From assembly GCA_903847585.1 (NCBI GenBank), contig CAINEC010000020.1, positions 1-64,000 of the forward strand: a stretch of 64,000 nt of DNA, in the 5' to 3' direction. Origin of the DNA: an uncultured Bacteroidota bacterium (lineage in GTDB: Bacteria; Bacteroidota; Bacteroidia; AKYH767-A; OLB10). Position numbers and translations under genes: made by a program. Position 1 is the stretch's first letter, and the number at the start of each line of letters is the position of its first letter. Under the pieces are notes generated by a model. It ran no database searches. It was not told the DNA's origin and saw only the letters and a list, made by a program, of their open reading frames with translations. Positions 37,365-45,457 of the stretch are shown here, piece by piece.

Positions 37365-38225
37365 TTATTCAAACCTTTTAATGTTCGCTACGCTAAAAGT
37401 ATAGCGGGCGGTTTCTATACTACCGCTGTTTAGGTCTAAATGGTACCAAGGACTAATACCACTTTCAAAAGGATTGGTCAGGATGTGGATAGATTGAGCG
37501 GGCATATAACTTTCGGCTAATAAATAAATTTTATTGTTGTGCTTATCCTTGGCACATCCAACAATCATAACCGCATGTCCTGGACTACCAGGAGTGATGA
37601 TAATGTCACCACTACTGATTGCAGCGTTGCTAGTAACTGGTTTTGTTTCTTTGTTAACCGAAATAGTCCCTGCGTAATTATAAATCACATCAAGATATTT
37701 ACGAAAAGATGCATAACTATCATCTTCGTTGGCTGTTTCTGAAAAAGACACACTGTTTCCACTAATAATTGGTCGTATGCCGTTAACATAATCTGTCCAT
37801 GAAAAATAATCGCCACTTGTAAAATGAAATCCTATCTCGTCAAATCGTTTTTGCTGAAATAAATATTCGGCACGTAAGCGGATAGTAGCATCTGCACATT
37901 GTTGCAAATCTTTAGTTCCTACATCGTAATTAATAATTGCAATATGCTCTGATTGATTGCTAATCGGATTTCCAGCGTAATCTAAAACAGGAGATCCTGC
38001 AGGTGCTAATGGAAGATTTTGTAAAAATTCTGCAAATGAATTTGGCGATGCCGTTTCCCATGAAAAACCTGATGGTGGAGCAATTCGTTTAATTAATTTT
38101 TCTCCGGTAGGTGTTATTACTACTGATGATTCTGATGGAATATTATCGCCAGTATTTTCTTGTGTTGAGTTATTACACGAAAATAACAGCAGTATAAAGC
38201 CCGCTACTAAATTTAATAAATACAT
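37365..38225 (-). CDS. DUF4846 domain-containing lipoprotein
   Basis: This 286-residue protein has a lipoprotein signal (lipobox-like LLFSC, Cys about residue 16). The DUF4846 body has RIAPPSGFSWETASPNSFAEFLQNLPLAP near the N-terminus, ADATIRLRAEYLFQQKRFDEIGFHFTSG in the middle and DIIITPGSPGHAVMIVGCA then FLLAESYMPAQSIHIL-type text near the end. The PGHAVMIV segment resembles the His box of NlpC/P60- or transglutaminase-like folds, so a hydrolase is conceivable, but no function is established. It is 9 nt downstream of the 18-residue-repeat gene. Confidence 0.88.
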   Translation of the reverse strand: MYLLNLVAGFILLLFSCNNSTQENTGDNIPSESSVVITPTGEKLIKRIAPPSGFSWETASPNSFAEFLQNLPLAPAGSPVLDYAGNPISNQSEHIAIINYDVGTKDLQQCADATIRLRAEYLFQQKRFDEIGFHFTSGDYFSWTDYVNGIRPIISGNSVSFSETANEDDSYASFRKYLDVIYNYAGTISVNKETKPVTSNAAISSGDIIITPGSPGHAVMIVGCAKDKHNNKIYLLAESYMPAQSIHILTNPFESGISPWYHLDLNSGSIETARYTFSVANIKRFE

Positions 38226-38234
38226 CTATTTGTT

Positions 38235-38651
38235 TTATTTAATTAAACATACAATCACCCATTTCTCAGGAATGCCTTCGAAGTAAAATTCCTTACTTCC
38301 ATATTGGTTACTACGACGAAGGGTAGAGCAATCAAGGTAATATAATTTGTCGCCATAGGCATCTTTTGAGCGGATAGTTTTGCCATCAAAATAAAAAACC
38401 TTTTCTCCAATGGCATTTTTAAAACGCACATACGATCCATCAATAAATAATAACTTCTCTCCGTATTCATCCGTTCTTCGTATCGTGCCTCCATCAAAAT
38501 AAAATAGCTTCTCTCCATACTGGTCTTTATTGCGCAAGAAATTTCCATCTACGTAATAGACTTTTTCTCCGTATTCATCTTTCAGTCGGATGGTCTGTGC
38601 AAACGATACTTGTGAAATTAATATGGTTAGGACGAATAATATTTTTTTCAT
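38235..38651 (-). CDS. secreted protein built of six 18-residue repeats
   Basis: The 138-residue protein has a signal peptide (MKKILFVLTILISQVSFAQ) followed almost wholly by six tandem 18-residue units with the pattern Y-G-[ED]-K-[LV]-[FY]-[YF]-x-D-G-x-x-[IVL]-R-x-x-[DN]-x. The YYxDG core alternates hydrophobic and polar residues as in beta-hairpins, so a beta-solenoid or propeller-like stack is likely. I do not recognise a named family; WG/KWG and YwqK-type repeats are similar in style only. The ATG at 38651 is chosen because the -7 box at 38670-38677 excludes the more upstream ATG at 38672. DUF4846 follows in the same operon. Confidence 0.8.
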   Translation of the reverse strand: MKKILFVLTILISQVSFAQTIRLKDEYGEKVYYVDGNFLRNKDQYGEKLFYFDGGTIRRTDEYGEKLLFIDGSYVRFKNAIGEKVFYFDGKTIRSKDAYGDKLYYLDCSTLRRSNQYGSKEFYFEGIPEKWVIVCLIK

Positions 38652-38669
38652 GTGCATGGAGTGTGGAAT

Positions 38670-38677
38670 CAAAAGTA
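38670..38677 (-). promoter_or_regulatory. -7 box TACTTTTG upstream of the repeat-protein gene
   Basis: An exact TAnnTTTG match on the minus strand, 18 nt before the ATG at 38651. Confidence 0.6.
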
Positions 38678-38758
38678 TGAAATTAGTTAACGAAAATAAA
38701 TTGGAATTATTACTGCTACCAATTACTTGCTTTGTTTTTGGACGGAATCAAATTTTTG

Positions 38759-38935
38759 CTCCCGGTAATTCGGGAGTCATATCGCGAGCACACTAGCACA
38801 TCGCGAAGCCTCGCGAGCACACTAGCACACTAGCATATTAGCACATCGCGAAGCCTCGCGAGCACACTAGCACATTAACACATTAGCAAATTGGCACATT
38901 GGCACATTAACATATTAGCACATTAACTTAAGTGT
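38759..38935. repeat. hairpin followed by TAGCACA-type tandem repeats with TCGCGA hairpins
   Basis: It begins with the hairpin CTCCCG-GTAATT-CGGGAG (38759-38776). From about 38786 there are many direct repeats of the form (c/t)TAGCACA or TTGGCACAT with 8-10-nt spacing. A 45-bp unit is duplicated, and each copy holds the hairpin TCGCGA-AGCC-TCGCGA (38801-38816 and 38846-38861). No gene or conserved spacer pattern is present, so it is not a CRISPR array. Confidence 0.75.
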
Positions 38936-39163
38936 TTGTAAATGTTTATTAACCGGATAATTGTTTACGAAGGCATAATTTTGTCGCGGTCCCGAGGTTT
39001 TCTCGGGATACGGTGGGGCTGCTGTCCCCCCATGGTATGTGTGGCTTGTTTTTAAATCATTAACTCGGCAAGCTCGGTACAAGCAGTGGCCTCTCTATTT
39101 CATTTTCAATCCCGATAATTCGCGAGGTGCATTTTCAAACTTTCAAATTTTCAAATTCACGCA
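38936..39163. other. non-coding stretch with GC hairpins
   Basis: No gene is supported. It holds TCCCGAG-GTTTT-CTCGGGA (38990-39008), a G4/C5 inverted pair (39014-39032), a CCCGATAATTCGCGAGG variant (39111-39127) and short CTTTCAAATTTTCAAAT repeats before the DUF1643 stop codon. It is more GC-rich than its surroundings. Confidence 0.5.
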
Positions 39164-39682
39164 TTAGTATTCTTGCATATACCCCATCACATCAAACTCT
39201 TCTGCCATCAATTCTTTTTTCAAATACAATGGATGATGCGGATGTCCTTGTTTGGAAATAGCACCAACGCTTATCCATTTACTTTTGTGATCCTGTGAAA
39301 GCAAAATAATGTCTTTCAAGCAGGTTTTTAAAAAATCTCTTTTCTCAATTAAATTTCCCCATGCCGCCCAAATAGGTGCATCGGGATATTGCCGAAATAT
39401 TTTTTCAATCTCCAACATGTTTTGCTGATGAATCATTTTATTCAATCGCTTGTGAAGATCGTTTGGATTCGTTGCACGCTGGGGATAAACATTCAGCATG
39501 ATCCATCCATCAAATTCATAATCCAACGCCCTGCGCGAAACAGCTGTTAAGGTATTATCTAATTTTTCTGGCGTGGCAGTACTCGGATTTATTCCAATAC
39601 AGATCAAAGGTCTTTTCCCTTTCACCCCTAAAACAAATCTGTTTTTATTGGCCGTATCGTTTTTGTAAATCCAATTTTGCAC
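39164..39682 (-). CDS. DUF1643 domain-containing protein
   Basis: DUF1643 proteins are small, of unknown function, and often found in accessory DNA. This one shows the family motif CIGINPSTATPEKLDNTLTAVSRRALDYEFDGWIMLNVYPQRATNP, then WAAWGN and a C-terminal HPHHPLYLKK. No ATG start is available: GTG at 39682 (MQNWIYKND) gives 172 residues and matches in length the MSQWIYKND start of the partial copy at 39800-39901; TTG at 39700 is the alternative. The upstream DNA is a hairpin repeat rather than a normal promoter, so expression is doubtful. Confidence 0.82.
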   Translation of the reverse strand: MQNWIYKNDTANKNRFVLGVKGKRPLICIGINPSTATPEKLDNTLTAVSRRALDYEFDGWIMLNVYPQRATNPNDLHKRLNKMIHQQNMLEIEKIFRQYPDAPIWAAWGNLIEKRDFLKTCLKDIILLSQDHKSKWISVGAISKQGHPHHPLYLKKELMAEEFDVMGYMQEY

Positions 39683-39710
39683 GGGGTAAAAATAATTCAA
39701 AAAATGTATT

Positions 39711-39790
39711 GACCTCTCCCTCCCTCTCCAAAGGAGAGGTGATGTTATTTAAAGTCCCTCCTTCGTCGCGATGCTTCGCGAGGATATAGG
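39711..39790. repeat. CTCTCC-family hairpin repeat between the two DUF1643 segments
   Basis: GACCTCTCCCTC is followed by the hairpin CCTCTCC-AAA-GGAGAGG (39723-39739), TTTAAAGTCCCTCC, and the hairpin TCGCGA-TGCT-TCGCGA (39766-39781). The first part matches, in reverse, the element at 37277-37320, and the last hairpin matches those at 38801 and 38846. Confidence 0.75.
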
Positions 39791-39799
39791 GAGGTATAA

Positions 39800-39901
39800 A
39801 CTCGGATTGATTCCAATACAAATCAAAGGCCTTTTCCCTTTCACCCCTAAAACAAATCTATTTTTATTGGCCGTATCGTTTTTGTAAATCCATTGCGACA
39901 T
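39800..39901 (-). pseudogene. partial second copy of the DUF1643 gene 5' end
   Basis: A 93-bp segment (39800-39892) repeats 39581-39673 of the DUF1643 gene with four mismatches. Read from the ATG at 39901 it encodes MSQWIYKND..., then the same 31 residues (to GINPS) as the full gene, then unrelated residues and a stop at 39749. All four mismatches are synonymous. It is a broken fragment with no DUF1643 C-terminal part. Confidence 0.85.
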
Positions 39902-39935
39902 CCAGCTCAAAACATCAACTCCAATATCTATCGAG

Positions 39936-39995
39936 GTCAAATCATCAAATAGTTAAATTTTCAAATTGGCAAATCGTCACATTTTCAAATTAGCA
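39936..39995. repeat. short AT-rich direct repeats (TTTTCAAATT / TTAGCAAATT type)
   Basis: Repeated TCAAAT, TTTTCAAATTGGCAAATC and TTTTCAAATTAGCAAATT units run up to the tyrS stop codon. Similar words occur at 39131-39155 and, with CACAT instead of AAATT, at 38870-38930. Confidence 0.6.
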
Positions 39996-40002
39996 AATTA
40001 AA

Positions 40003-41292
40003 TCATTCCGCAATAATCAAATAATAATTCTTCTTTCCCTTCTGCACCAATAAATATTTATTATTCAATAATCCTTCTGCATTTACCGTAGCATTGATAT
40101 CAGCAATCTTTTCTTTGTTGATACTTACACCACCAGCCTGAATCATCTTTCTTGCTTCGCCACGAGAAGGGAAGATCTGTGTTTTGTCGGATAAAAATTC
40201 AATTGCGTTAATGCCCACCGTTAGTTCTTCTTTCGAAAGCTTTACTTGAGGCACTCCTTCAAATACGCTTAACAATGTTTCTTCATCTAACTTCTGTAAG
40301 GTATCCGTAGCTGCATTGCCAAATAAAATTTCAGAAGCATCTACAGCGCCTTGCCATGCTTCTTCCGAGTGAACAATGATGGTGACTTCTTTTGCTAATG
40401 CTTTTTGCAAAATGCGTAAGTGTGGAGCAGTAGCATGTTCTGCTTCTAACTTTTCAATTTCTTCTTTCGATAGCAACGTAAAAATGCGAATATATTTTCC
40501 TGCATCAGCATCGCTGGCGTTCAACCAAAATTGATAAAATTTATAAGGTGAAGTAAGCTTCGCATCCAACCAAACGTTCCCACTTTCACTCTTGCCAAAC
40601 TTACTTCCGTCTGCTTTGGTAATTAGCGGACAAGTCAAGGCAAAGGCTTCACCACCTTCCATACGGCGTATTAATTCTGTACCCGTTGTAATGTTTCCCC
40701 ATTGATCAGAACCGCCCATCTGCACTTTTGCATTACTATTTTTATTCAAGTAGTAAAAGTCGTAACCCTGAATTAACTGATAACTAAATTCAGTAAACGA
40801 AATCCCTGTTTCTAATCGGTTTTGTACGCTGTCCTTCGACATCATATAGCTTACTGTAATATGTTTTCCAACATCGCGAAGAAATCCTAATAAGCTAAAC
40901 TCTTTAAACCAATCGTAGTTGTTGGTCATGATGGCTTTATTAGCACCGTTTTCGAAATCTAAAAATTTAGAAAGCTGTTTACGGATACACGCCACGTTAT
41001 GATTTAATACTTCTTCTTTTAATTGCTTGCGCTCTTCTTTTTTTCCCGAAGGATCACCCACCATTCCAGTTGCACCACCAACTAAAGCTATTGGTTGATG
41101 TCCGTTCACCTGCAAATGTTTTAAAAGCATAATCGGAACTAAATTTCCAACATGCAACGATTCTGCTGTTGGATCAAAGCCCACATAAGCAGTTGTCATT
41201 TCTTTTGCAAATTGCTCTTTTGTTCCTGGCATCACATCGTGTATCATGCCTCGCCATTGTAATTCTTCTACGAAGTTTAATTTTTGACTCAT
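40003..41292 (-). CDS. tyrS: tyrosine--tRNA ligase
   Basis: TyrS charges tRNA-Tyr. The 429-residue class I synthetase has the HIGH-like [19 protein letters not shown] (about 38-56), [18 protein letters not shown], the tyrosine-binding [12 protein letters not shown] and [10 protein letters not shown], and the KMSKS-like [11 protein letters not shown]. The C-terminal S4 RNA-binding domain ([18 protein letters not shown]) ends the protein. Length is normal. It is monocistronic, with the promoter TTG-N19-TATCTTTG only 4 nt before the ATG. Confidence 0.97.
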   Translation of the reverse strand: MSQKLNFVEELQWRGMIHDVMPGTKEQFAKEMTTAYVGFDPTAESLHVGNLVPIMLLKHLQVNGHQPIALVGGATGMVGDPSGKKEERKQLKEEVLNHNVACIRKQLSKFLDFENGANKAIMTNNYDWFKEFSLLGFLRDVGKHITVSYMMSKDSVQNRLETGISFTEFSYQLIQGYDFYYLNKNSNAKVQMGGSDQWGNITTGTELIRRMEGGEAFALTCPLITKADGSKFGKSESGNVWLDAKLTSPYKFYQFWLNASDADAGKYIRIFTLLSKEEIEKLEAEHATAPHLRILQKALAKEVTIIVHSEEAWQGAVDASEILFGNAATDTLQKLDEETLLSVFEGVPQVKLSKEELTVGINAIEFLSDKTQIFPSRGEARKMIQAGGVSINKEKIADINATVNAEGLLNNKYLLVQKGKKNYYLIIAE

Positions 41293-41296
41293 ACTG

Positions 41297-41304
41297 CAAA
41301 GATA
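41297..41304 (-). promoter_or_regulatory. -7 box TATCTTTG, 4 nt before the tyrS ATG
   Basis: TATCTTTG, then CAGT, then ATG. A TTG stands 19 nt upstream of the box, the expected -33 spacing. This is one of the best complete promoters in the window and predicts a leaderless mRNA. Confidence 0.7.
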
Positions 41305-41420
41305 ATTACACCTCGCTTTCTGACAACTTCTAACAGGCTAATGACATTCCCTTTATTAACAAGCGATTTTTAAAACACGGTTGTTAGGTTAAGTGGAAAA
41401 TATCTATCACTTTTGCGGGT

Positions 41421-42395
41421 ATGATACTCATTACAGGTGGAACAGGACTGGTAGGGGCGCGACTTATTCACGAGTATGCGCAACGAGGAGTGAAGGTACG
41501 TGCGCTTCGTCGTGGGAATGGTATTGGGAATTTAAAGCACTATACTGGCTGGGAATCATTTGTAGAGTGGGTGCAAGGCGATGTGCTTGATATAGATTCA
41601 TTAGAAAATGCATTACAAGGCGTTTCACATGTGATTCATTGTGCTAACGTCGTTTCTTTTGATCCGAAGGATTATGCCCTCATGATGAAAGTGAATGTGG
41701 AAGGAACTGCCAATATGGTTAACCTGTCGCTTGAATGTGGACATATCACTTGCTTTACGCATGTGAGCTCCGTGGCTACATTAGGTCGTGTGGCCGATGC
41801 AGGCGAATTAGATGAGCACAGCGATTGGATTGCTGGTAAACATAATTCTGTGTATGCCATCAGTAAATTCAACGCTGAGCGCGAAGTATGGCGTGCACAT
41901 GCCGAAGGATTGCCCGTGAATATGGTGAACCCATCTATTATTTTAGGTCCCGGAAATTGGAAGACGGATAGCTCTTCCTTATTCATGAAAATAAAAAACA
42001 AGTTTCCATTCTATACTGAAGGCATTAGTGGATTTGTCGGAGTAGGTGATGTTGCGAAGGCTATCATTGCATTAAATGAAAGTACTATCAATGGTGAGCG
42101 TTATATTTTAAATGCAGCTAATATTTCCTTCCAAGATTTGTTTAATCAGATTGCAGCAGCACTGAACGTAAAAGCTCCATCTATCAAAGTTCCTTTCGTG
42201 CTTTCACAGATGATCTGGCGATTAGAATGGATGCGCTATAAAGTAACAGGACGAAAACCGTTTATCACAAAGGAGACTGCATATTCTGCACATCAGAAAA
42301 GATATTATAACGGCGCTAAAATCAACAAGGATTTAAATTTTCAATATACTCCGTTATCAGAAGTGATTATGTCGGTTTGCGCAAGTTTAAAATAA
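41421..42395 (+). CDS. NAD-dependent epimerase/dehydratase family protein (extended SDR)
   Basis: The 324-residue protein starts with the NAD(P)-binding motif ITGGTGLVGARLIHEY (TGxxGxxG, about 4-12). It has HCANVVSFDP, VNVEGTANMVNLSLE, a serine in HVSSVA and the catalytic YAISKFNAE (YxxxK). It resembles dihydroflavonol-reductase/3-beta-HSD-like SDRs; the substrate is unknown. The sequence CACTTTTG (7 of 8 to TAnnTTTG) ends 5 nt before the ATG. Its stop codon directly abuts that of the convergent DUF983 gene. Confidence 0.92.
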   Translation: MILITGGTGLVGARLIHEYAQRGVKVRALRRGNGIGNLKHYTGWESFVEWVQGDVLDIDSLENALQGVSHVIHCANVVSFDPKDYALMMKVNVEGTANMVNLSLECGHITCFTHVSSVATLGRVADAGELDEHSDWIAGKHNSVYAISKFNAEREVWRAHAEGLPVNMVNPSIILGPGNWKTDSSSLFMKIKNKFPFYTEGISGFVGVGDVAKAIIALNESTINGERYILNAANISFQDLFNQIAAALNVKAPSIKVPFVLSQMIWRLEWMRYKVTGRKPFITKETAYSAHQKRYYNGAKINKDLNFQYTPLSEVIMSVCASLK

Positions 42396-42794
42396 CTACG
42401 CTGCCTTTTTTGCTCTCACTTCCTTCTGAATTTCTGGTTTAAACTTAATAAAGAAATTAAGCCAAATCACTCTTGATGTTCTGAATGTCCATGGTGCCAA
42501 CCCCAACAAAACAAGCGTCAATGCAATGATGTAAGTAAGTGCATCAAACGAAGGAAACAAAACAATATACGCTACAAAAACAGAAACGGCTATGGCTACC
42601 GTTAGTGCATAGCTCACATACATGGCGCCGTAGTAATATCCAGGCTCTCTTTCATAATCTAGTTCACATTTGTCGCATGAGTGTTTCATGTTCGTAATGT
42701 TTTTCAAATCGTAAGAGCTTTTGTTAGCATAAATATCGCCTTCTAAACAACGAGGACATTTATGATTAAAAATGGAGTATAACTTAGCAATCAT
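42396..42794 (-). CDS. DUF983 domain-containing membrane protein
   Basis: The ATG at 42794 gives 132 residues (MIAKLYSIFNHKCPRC...). A TTG 19 codons upstream would extend it, but ATG just before the conserved zinc-ribbon-like part is more likely. Two CxxC pairs (CPRCLEGDIY and CDKCELDYE) are followed by REPGYYYGAMYVSYAL and two to three membrane segments, then a basic tail (KEVRAKKAA). The family is widespread in Bacteroidota and its function is unknown. Confidence 0.88.
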   Translation of the reverse strand: MIAKLYSIFNHKCPRCLEGDIYANKSSYDLKNITNMKHSCDKCELDYEREPGYYYGAMYVSYALTVAIAVSVFVAYIVLFPSFDALTYIIALTLVLLGLAPWTFRTSRVIWLNFFIKFKPEIQKEVRAKKAA

Positions 42795-42882
42795 TTTTAT
42801 AAATATTGATAGAGCAAATTTCTTAATTCGATAAATTGTTTTCAGTGACAATTATCACTTTGCCCATTGTTAAAAATTAGTT

Positions 42883-43362
42883 TTAAGATTTTGTTGCTTT
42901 GCTTAATTCCTGAAAGAATAATTCATCATGAATGCTCAGTAAATATTTCTTCTTATCCGTGGTAAGCAACACAAGGTTTTTATTGTTTCCAGTATAGCGA
43001 TGATGTCTTCCTAATTTGTTCGACGTAAACAATCCGTAATAACCAAACAAGCCTCCCGATCCAAATAAGCGCATGCTATAACCCGGCTCCGTTCGCTCGA
43101 TATTTTTTATGGAAGCTAGATTTATTTTAATTGCACTAATTGGTCGATGAATAAGTAGCTTTTCATTGGTGATTTCATACGAAGTAGGGTGAAGCAACCA
43201 TGCAACTAAATAAGTGATGAAAAGAAAAAAACTCGTTAATGTAAGTATGACATTATTATTATTTACTACGTAATATTGTGCAATTAACATCACAAAAGGA
43301 ATCGCAATAACTAATGCTGAAATAATTTTTGTGGTAAGATCGAATTCTAATTTTTGCTTCAT
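42883..43362 (-). CDS. membrane protein with bacterial PH-like domain
   Basis: The 159-residue protein has two N-terminal membrane helices (IISALVIAIPFVMLIAQYYV and ILTLTSFFLFITYLVAWLL), then a PH-like domain with SYEITNEKLLIHRPISAIKINLASIKNIERTE and LVLLTTDKKKYLLSIHDELFFQEL. The 'Y-x-h-x-x-x-x-L-x-h' pattern is that of bacterial PH proteins of unknown role. It is preceded by the SPOR gene's neighbour region and followed by the DUF983 gene, 88 nt away. Confidence 0.8.
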   Translation of the reverse strand: MKQKLEFDLTTKIISALVIAIPFVMLIAQYYVVNNNNVILTLTSFFLFITYLVAWLLHPTSYEITNEKLLIHRPISAIKINLASIKNIERTEPGYSMRLFGSGGLFGYYGLFTSNKLGRHHRYTGNNKNLVLLTTDKKKYLLSIHDELFFQELSKATKS

Positions 43363-43376
43363 TTTATTGGTATAAA

Positions 43377-43403
43377 AAAACCATAAACATAATTGATGGT
43401 TTT
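43377..43403 (-). terminator. intrinsic terminator after the SPOR gene
   Basis: On the minus strand AAAACCAT and ATGGTTTT enclose an 11-nt loop and are followed by a T-run. It lies 25 nt after the SPOR stop codon and separates it from the PH-domain gene. Confidence 0.7.
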
Positions 43404-43427
43404 AAGGTATTAGGTTTTTAGGTGATT

Positions 43428-44645
43428 TTATTTTTTATAAATCCAGGCATTTTTTTCATAGGTTGCCTGAATAGTTTGAAGAGCAGCTTGTAATTCAGCT
43501 TCGCTATTAGCGCTTGCTAAACTTACTACCCATCTTCCTTTCTTATTCTTTCCCGCAATGGCAGCTTGATATCCGTCGGCTTGTGCTTGCTTCACATAGT
43601 TAAGTGCATTCGACTTTACAGAAAAAACACCACCAATTACATTGTATTTCTTTAATCGTACTTTTTTACTTTTTTCTTCTTTAGTTGTTTTAACTTCTTT
43701 TTTTTCTGATTTTTCTTTCTTCTCTACTACAACTTTAGTTTCTTTTATGGTTGTATTTTCAACTTCAGTTTTTACTTTCTTAACTTCTTTTGAAGTAATA
43801 TTTTCAACAGATTCTCCTGCTAAAATTGCTTTTGTTTTCTCTTCTACTTCTTTGTCGAATGCATCTTGTAATGCCTTCGCTGTCTCTTCAATCATTTTCT
43901 GATTAAAGGAGTCATTCTTACTATCAACATCAGTTGTATTTACTTCTGGCTGCGTATTTTCAACTGGAAGTTCAACTGTTTTAGTATCATCTTTCTTTTC
44001 CTTCGGAAGATCAGTTGTCTTGATTTCATTCGGAACCGGAACACTTATAATATTTCCTAAGTTATTGTTTAAGGTATGAACTACACGAGGATTAAAAATC
44101 ATAATTGCCAATACTGCAGCTGCAGGTACTAACTCAATAATTTTCCAAAGTTTCGTGCGTTTTTTAGGTCCTTTTGTAACTGTATTATTTTCTCCTTTAA
44201 CAACTTCCATCGCAGCTTCTTCTCGCTTAATTGCTGGAGAATGTATCGATGTCATTCCGAAAGTTGAAAGCAAAAAGTTGGAGTTGGTCTCAGGTTCAAA
44301 TTGTAGATGCTTTTCCATATCCATCGAAAGCGTTCCTACTTCTTCAATACTAATTTGCTCTCCTAATGCCAGCTTTCTGAAAACATCATCAACATAAGCA
44401 CTGATTACTTCATTTGCTTCGTGATAGGTAATATTTTCTTCCTGACTAATGTAATGCGCTAATAATCCATCGTTAGTTCGTAAGCTTGAATTGAAAGCTA
44501 CTTTCTTTGATGGCGGTGTAAATGTATGTTGTGAGGGATTTAAAAAAGTAGATCGCGTATTAGATACGAAACCTCCTAATCCTGGAATGATTACACAATC
44601 ATTGGTAAATAAAAGTTCACAAATGTATTGGTCAGGTCTTACCAT
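43428..44645 (-). CDS. HU-CCDC81 and SPOR domain-containing protein
   Basis: With the ATG at 44645 (MVRPDQYICELLF) the protein has 405 residues. The N-terminal 130 residues form the HU-CCDC81 domain (LFTNDCVIIPGLGGFVSN, SFNSSLRTNDGLLAHYIS). A membrane helix follows (LWKIIELVPAAAVLAIMIFNP, near 180), then a K/E/T-rich linker of about 140 residues and a C-terminal SPOR domain (YNVIGGVFSVKSNALNYVKQAQADGYQAAI). SPOR domains bind denuded peptidoglycan at division sites, so a role in septal wall work is likely. The open frame extends 16 residues further upstream without a better start. Confidence 0.9.
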   Translation of the reverse strand: MVRPDQYICELLFTNDCVIIPGLGGFVSNTRSTFLNPSQHTFTPPSKKVAFNSSLRTNDGLLAHYISQEENITYHEANEVISAYVDDVFRKLALGEQISIEEVGTLSMDMEKHLQFEPETNSNFLLSTFGMTSIHSPAIKREEAAMEVVKGENNTVTKGPKKRTKLWKIIELVPAAAVLAIMIFNPRVVHTLNNNLGNIISVPVPNEIKTTDLPKEKKDDTKTVELPVENTQPEVNTTDVDSKNDSFNQKMIEETAKALQDAFDKEVEEKTKAILAGESVENITSKEVKKVKTEVENTTIKETKVVVEKKEKSEKKEVKTTKEEKSKKVRLKKYNVIGGVFSVKSNALNYVKQAQADGYQAAIAGKNKKGRWVVSLASANSEAELQAALQTIQATYEKNAWIYKK

Positions 44646-44729
44646 GGGGTAAATATTGGAATACGAAGATAGCAGAAAGTTCCCTACCAACAAGGGTTAT
44701 TAACAATCAAACTTGTAAATAACTAGTAA

Positions 44730-45455
44730 TTAAAGGCTTTTAAGTCGTGATAAGTCCTCAGGAGTATCAATTGCCACCGTATTTTCGATCGTTTCAGCCG
44801 TTCTGATGATGTACCCATTCTCTAACCAACGCAGCTGTTCTAACGATTCTGCCATCTCTAAAACACCTTGTTTTAGTTGCGTGAGCTCAGGAAGAATAGC
44901 CGACTGGTATCCATAAATTCCGATATGCTTGTAGTAAGTACCATGGTTCAGCCAATCGTTTATGTCAATGCCTTTTTGAAATGGTATTGGCTGTCGACTA
45001 AAATATAATGCATTGCCAGTATTTCCTAAAACAACTTTCGGCGAGTTGATATTGGTAAGCTCTTCTATCGAATCAATTTTTTTAACCAGCGTTGCGATAG
45101 GGGCTCCATTTTTCAAAAGTGATGCTATCGCGTTAATCTGAGTTGGTTGTATGTATGGCTCGTCGCCTTGAATATTTACAACTGCGGTCCAATCTCCTTT
45201 AAATAATTGTAATGCTTCAGCACAACGATCAGTTCCACTCGGATGATTTTCAGAAGTCAAAACTACATGTCCTCCAAAGTCTCTAACGGCCTTGGCTATA
45301 CGATTATCGTCAGTAGCGATTACAACATCATCTAAATCGGCTTTTAAGGCTTGCTCATAAACGCGTTGAATCATTGGTTTGCCATCAATATTGACTAATG
45401 GCTTACCCGGAAAGCGAGTCGATGCGTAACGTGCTGGAATAATTCCTAAAATCAT
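44730..45455 (-). CDS. kdsB: 3-deoxy-manno-octulosonate cytidylyltransferase
   Basis: KdsB activates Kdo as CMP-Kdo for LPS. The 241-residue protein has IPARYASTRFPGKPLVNIDGKPMIQRVYEQA (nucleotide-binding start), VVIATDDNRI, TSENHPSGTDRCAEAL, VVNIQGDEP and LYFSRQPIPF, all diagnostic. Length is normal. Its start is 2 nt after the stop of the type B cargo gene, so both are on one minus-strand transcript. It complements kdsD at the left end of the window. Confidence 0.96.
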   Translation of the reverse strand: MILGIIPARYASTRFPGKPLVNIDGKPMIQRVYEQALKADLDDVVIATDDNRIAKAVRDFGGHVVLTSENHPSGTDRCAEALQLFKGDWTAVVNIQGDEPYIQPTQINAIASLLKNGAPIATLVKKIDSIEELTNINSPKVVLGNTGNALYFSRQPIPFQKGIDINDWLNHGTYYKHIGIYGYQSAILPELTQLKQGVLEMAESLEQLRWLENGYIIRTAETIENTVAIDTPEDLSRLKSL

Positions 45456-45457
45456 TT

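Noticed and set aside
38255-38548. 97-codon frame with repeated units on the minus strand
   Set aside because: It is an out-of-frame reading of the 54-bp repeats of the 18-residue-repeat gene and lacks a signal peptide or start context.
38786-38935. Possible CRISPR array
   Set aside because: Units are 8-10 nt or a single 45-bp duplication, without regular unique spacers of 30 nt or more, and no cas gene is present.
37161-39995. Insertion sequence or integron in the repeat-rich patch
   Set aside because: No transposase, integrase or resolvase reading frame, and no clear terminal inverted repeats with target duplication, were found.
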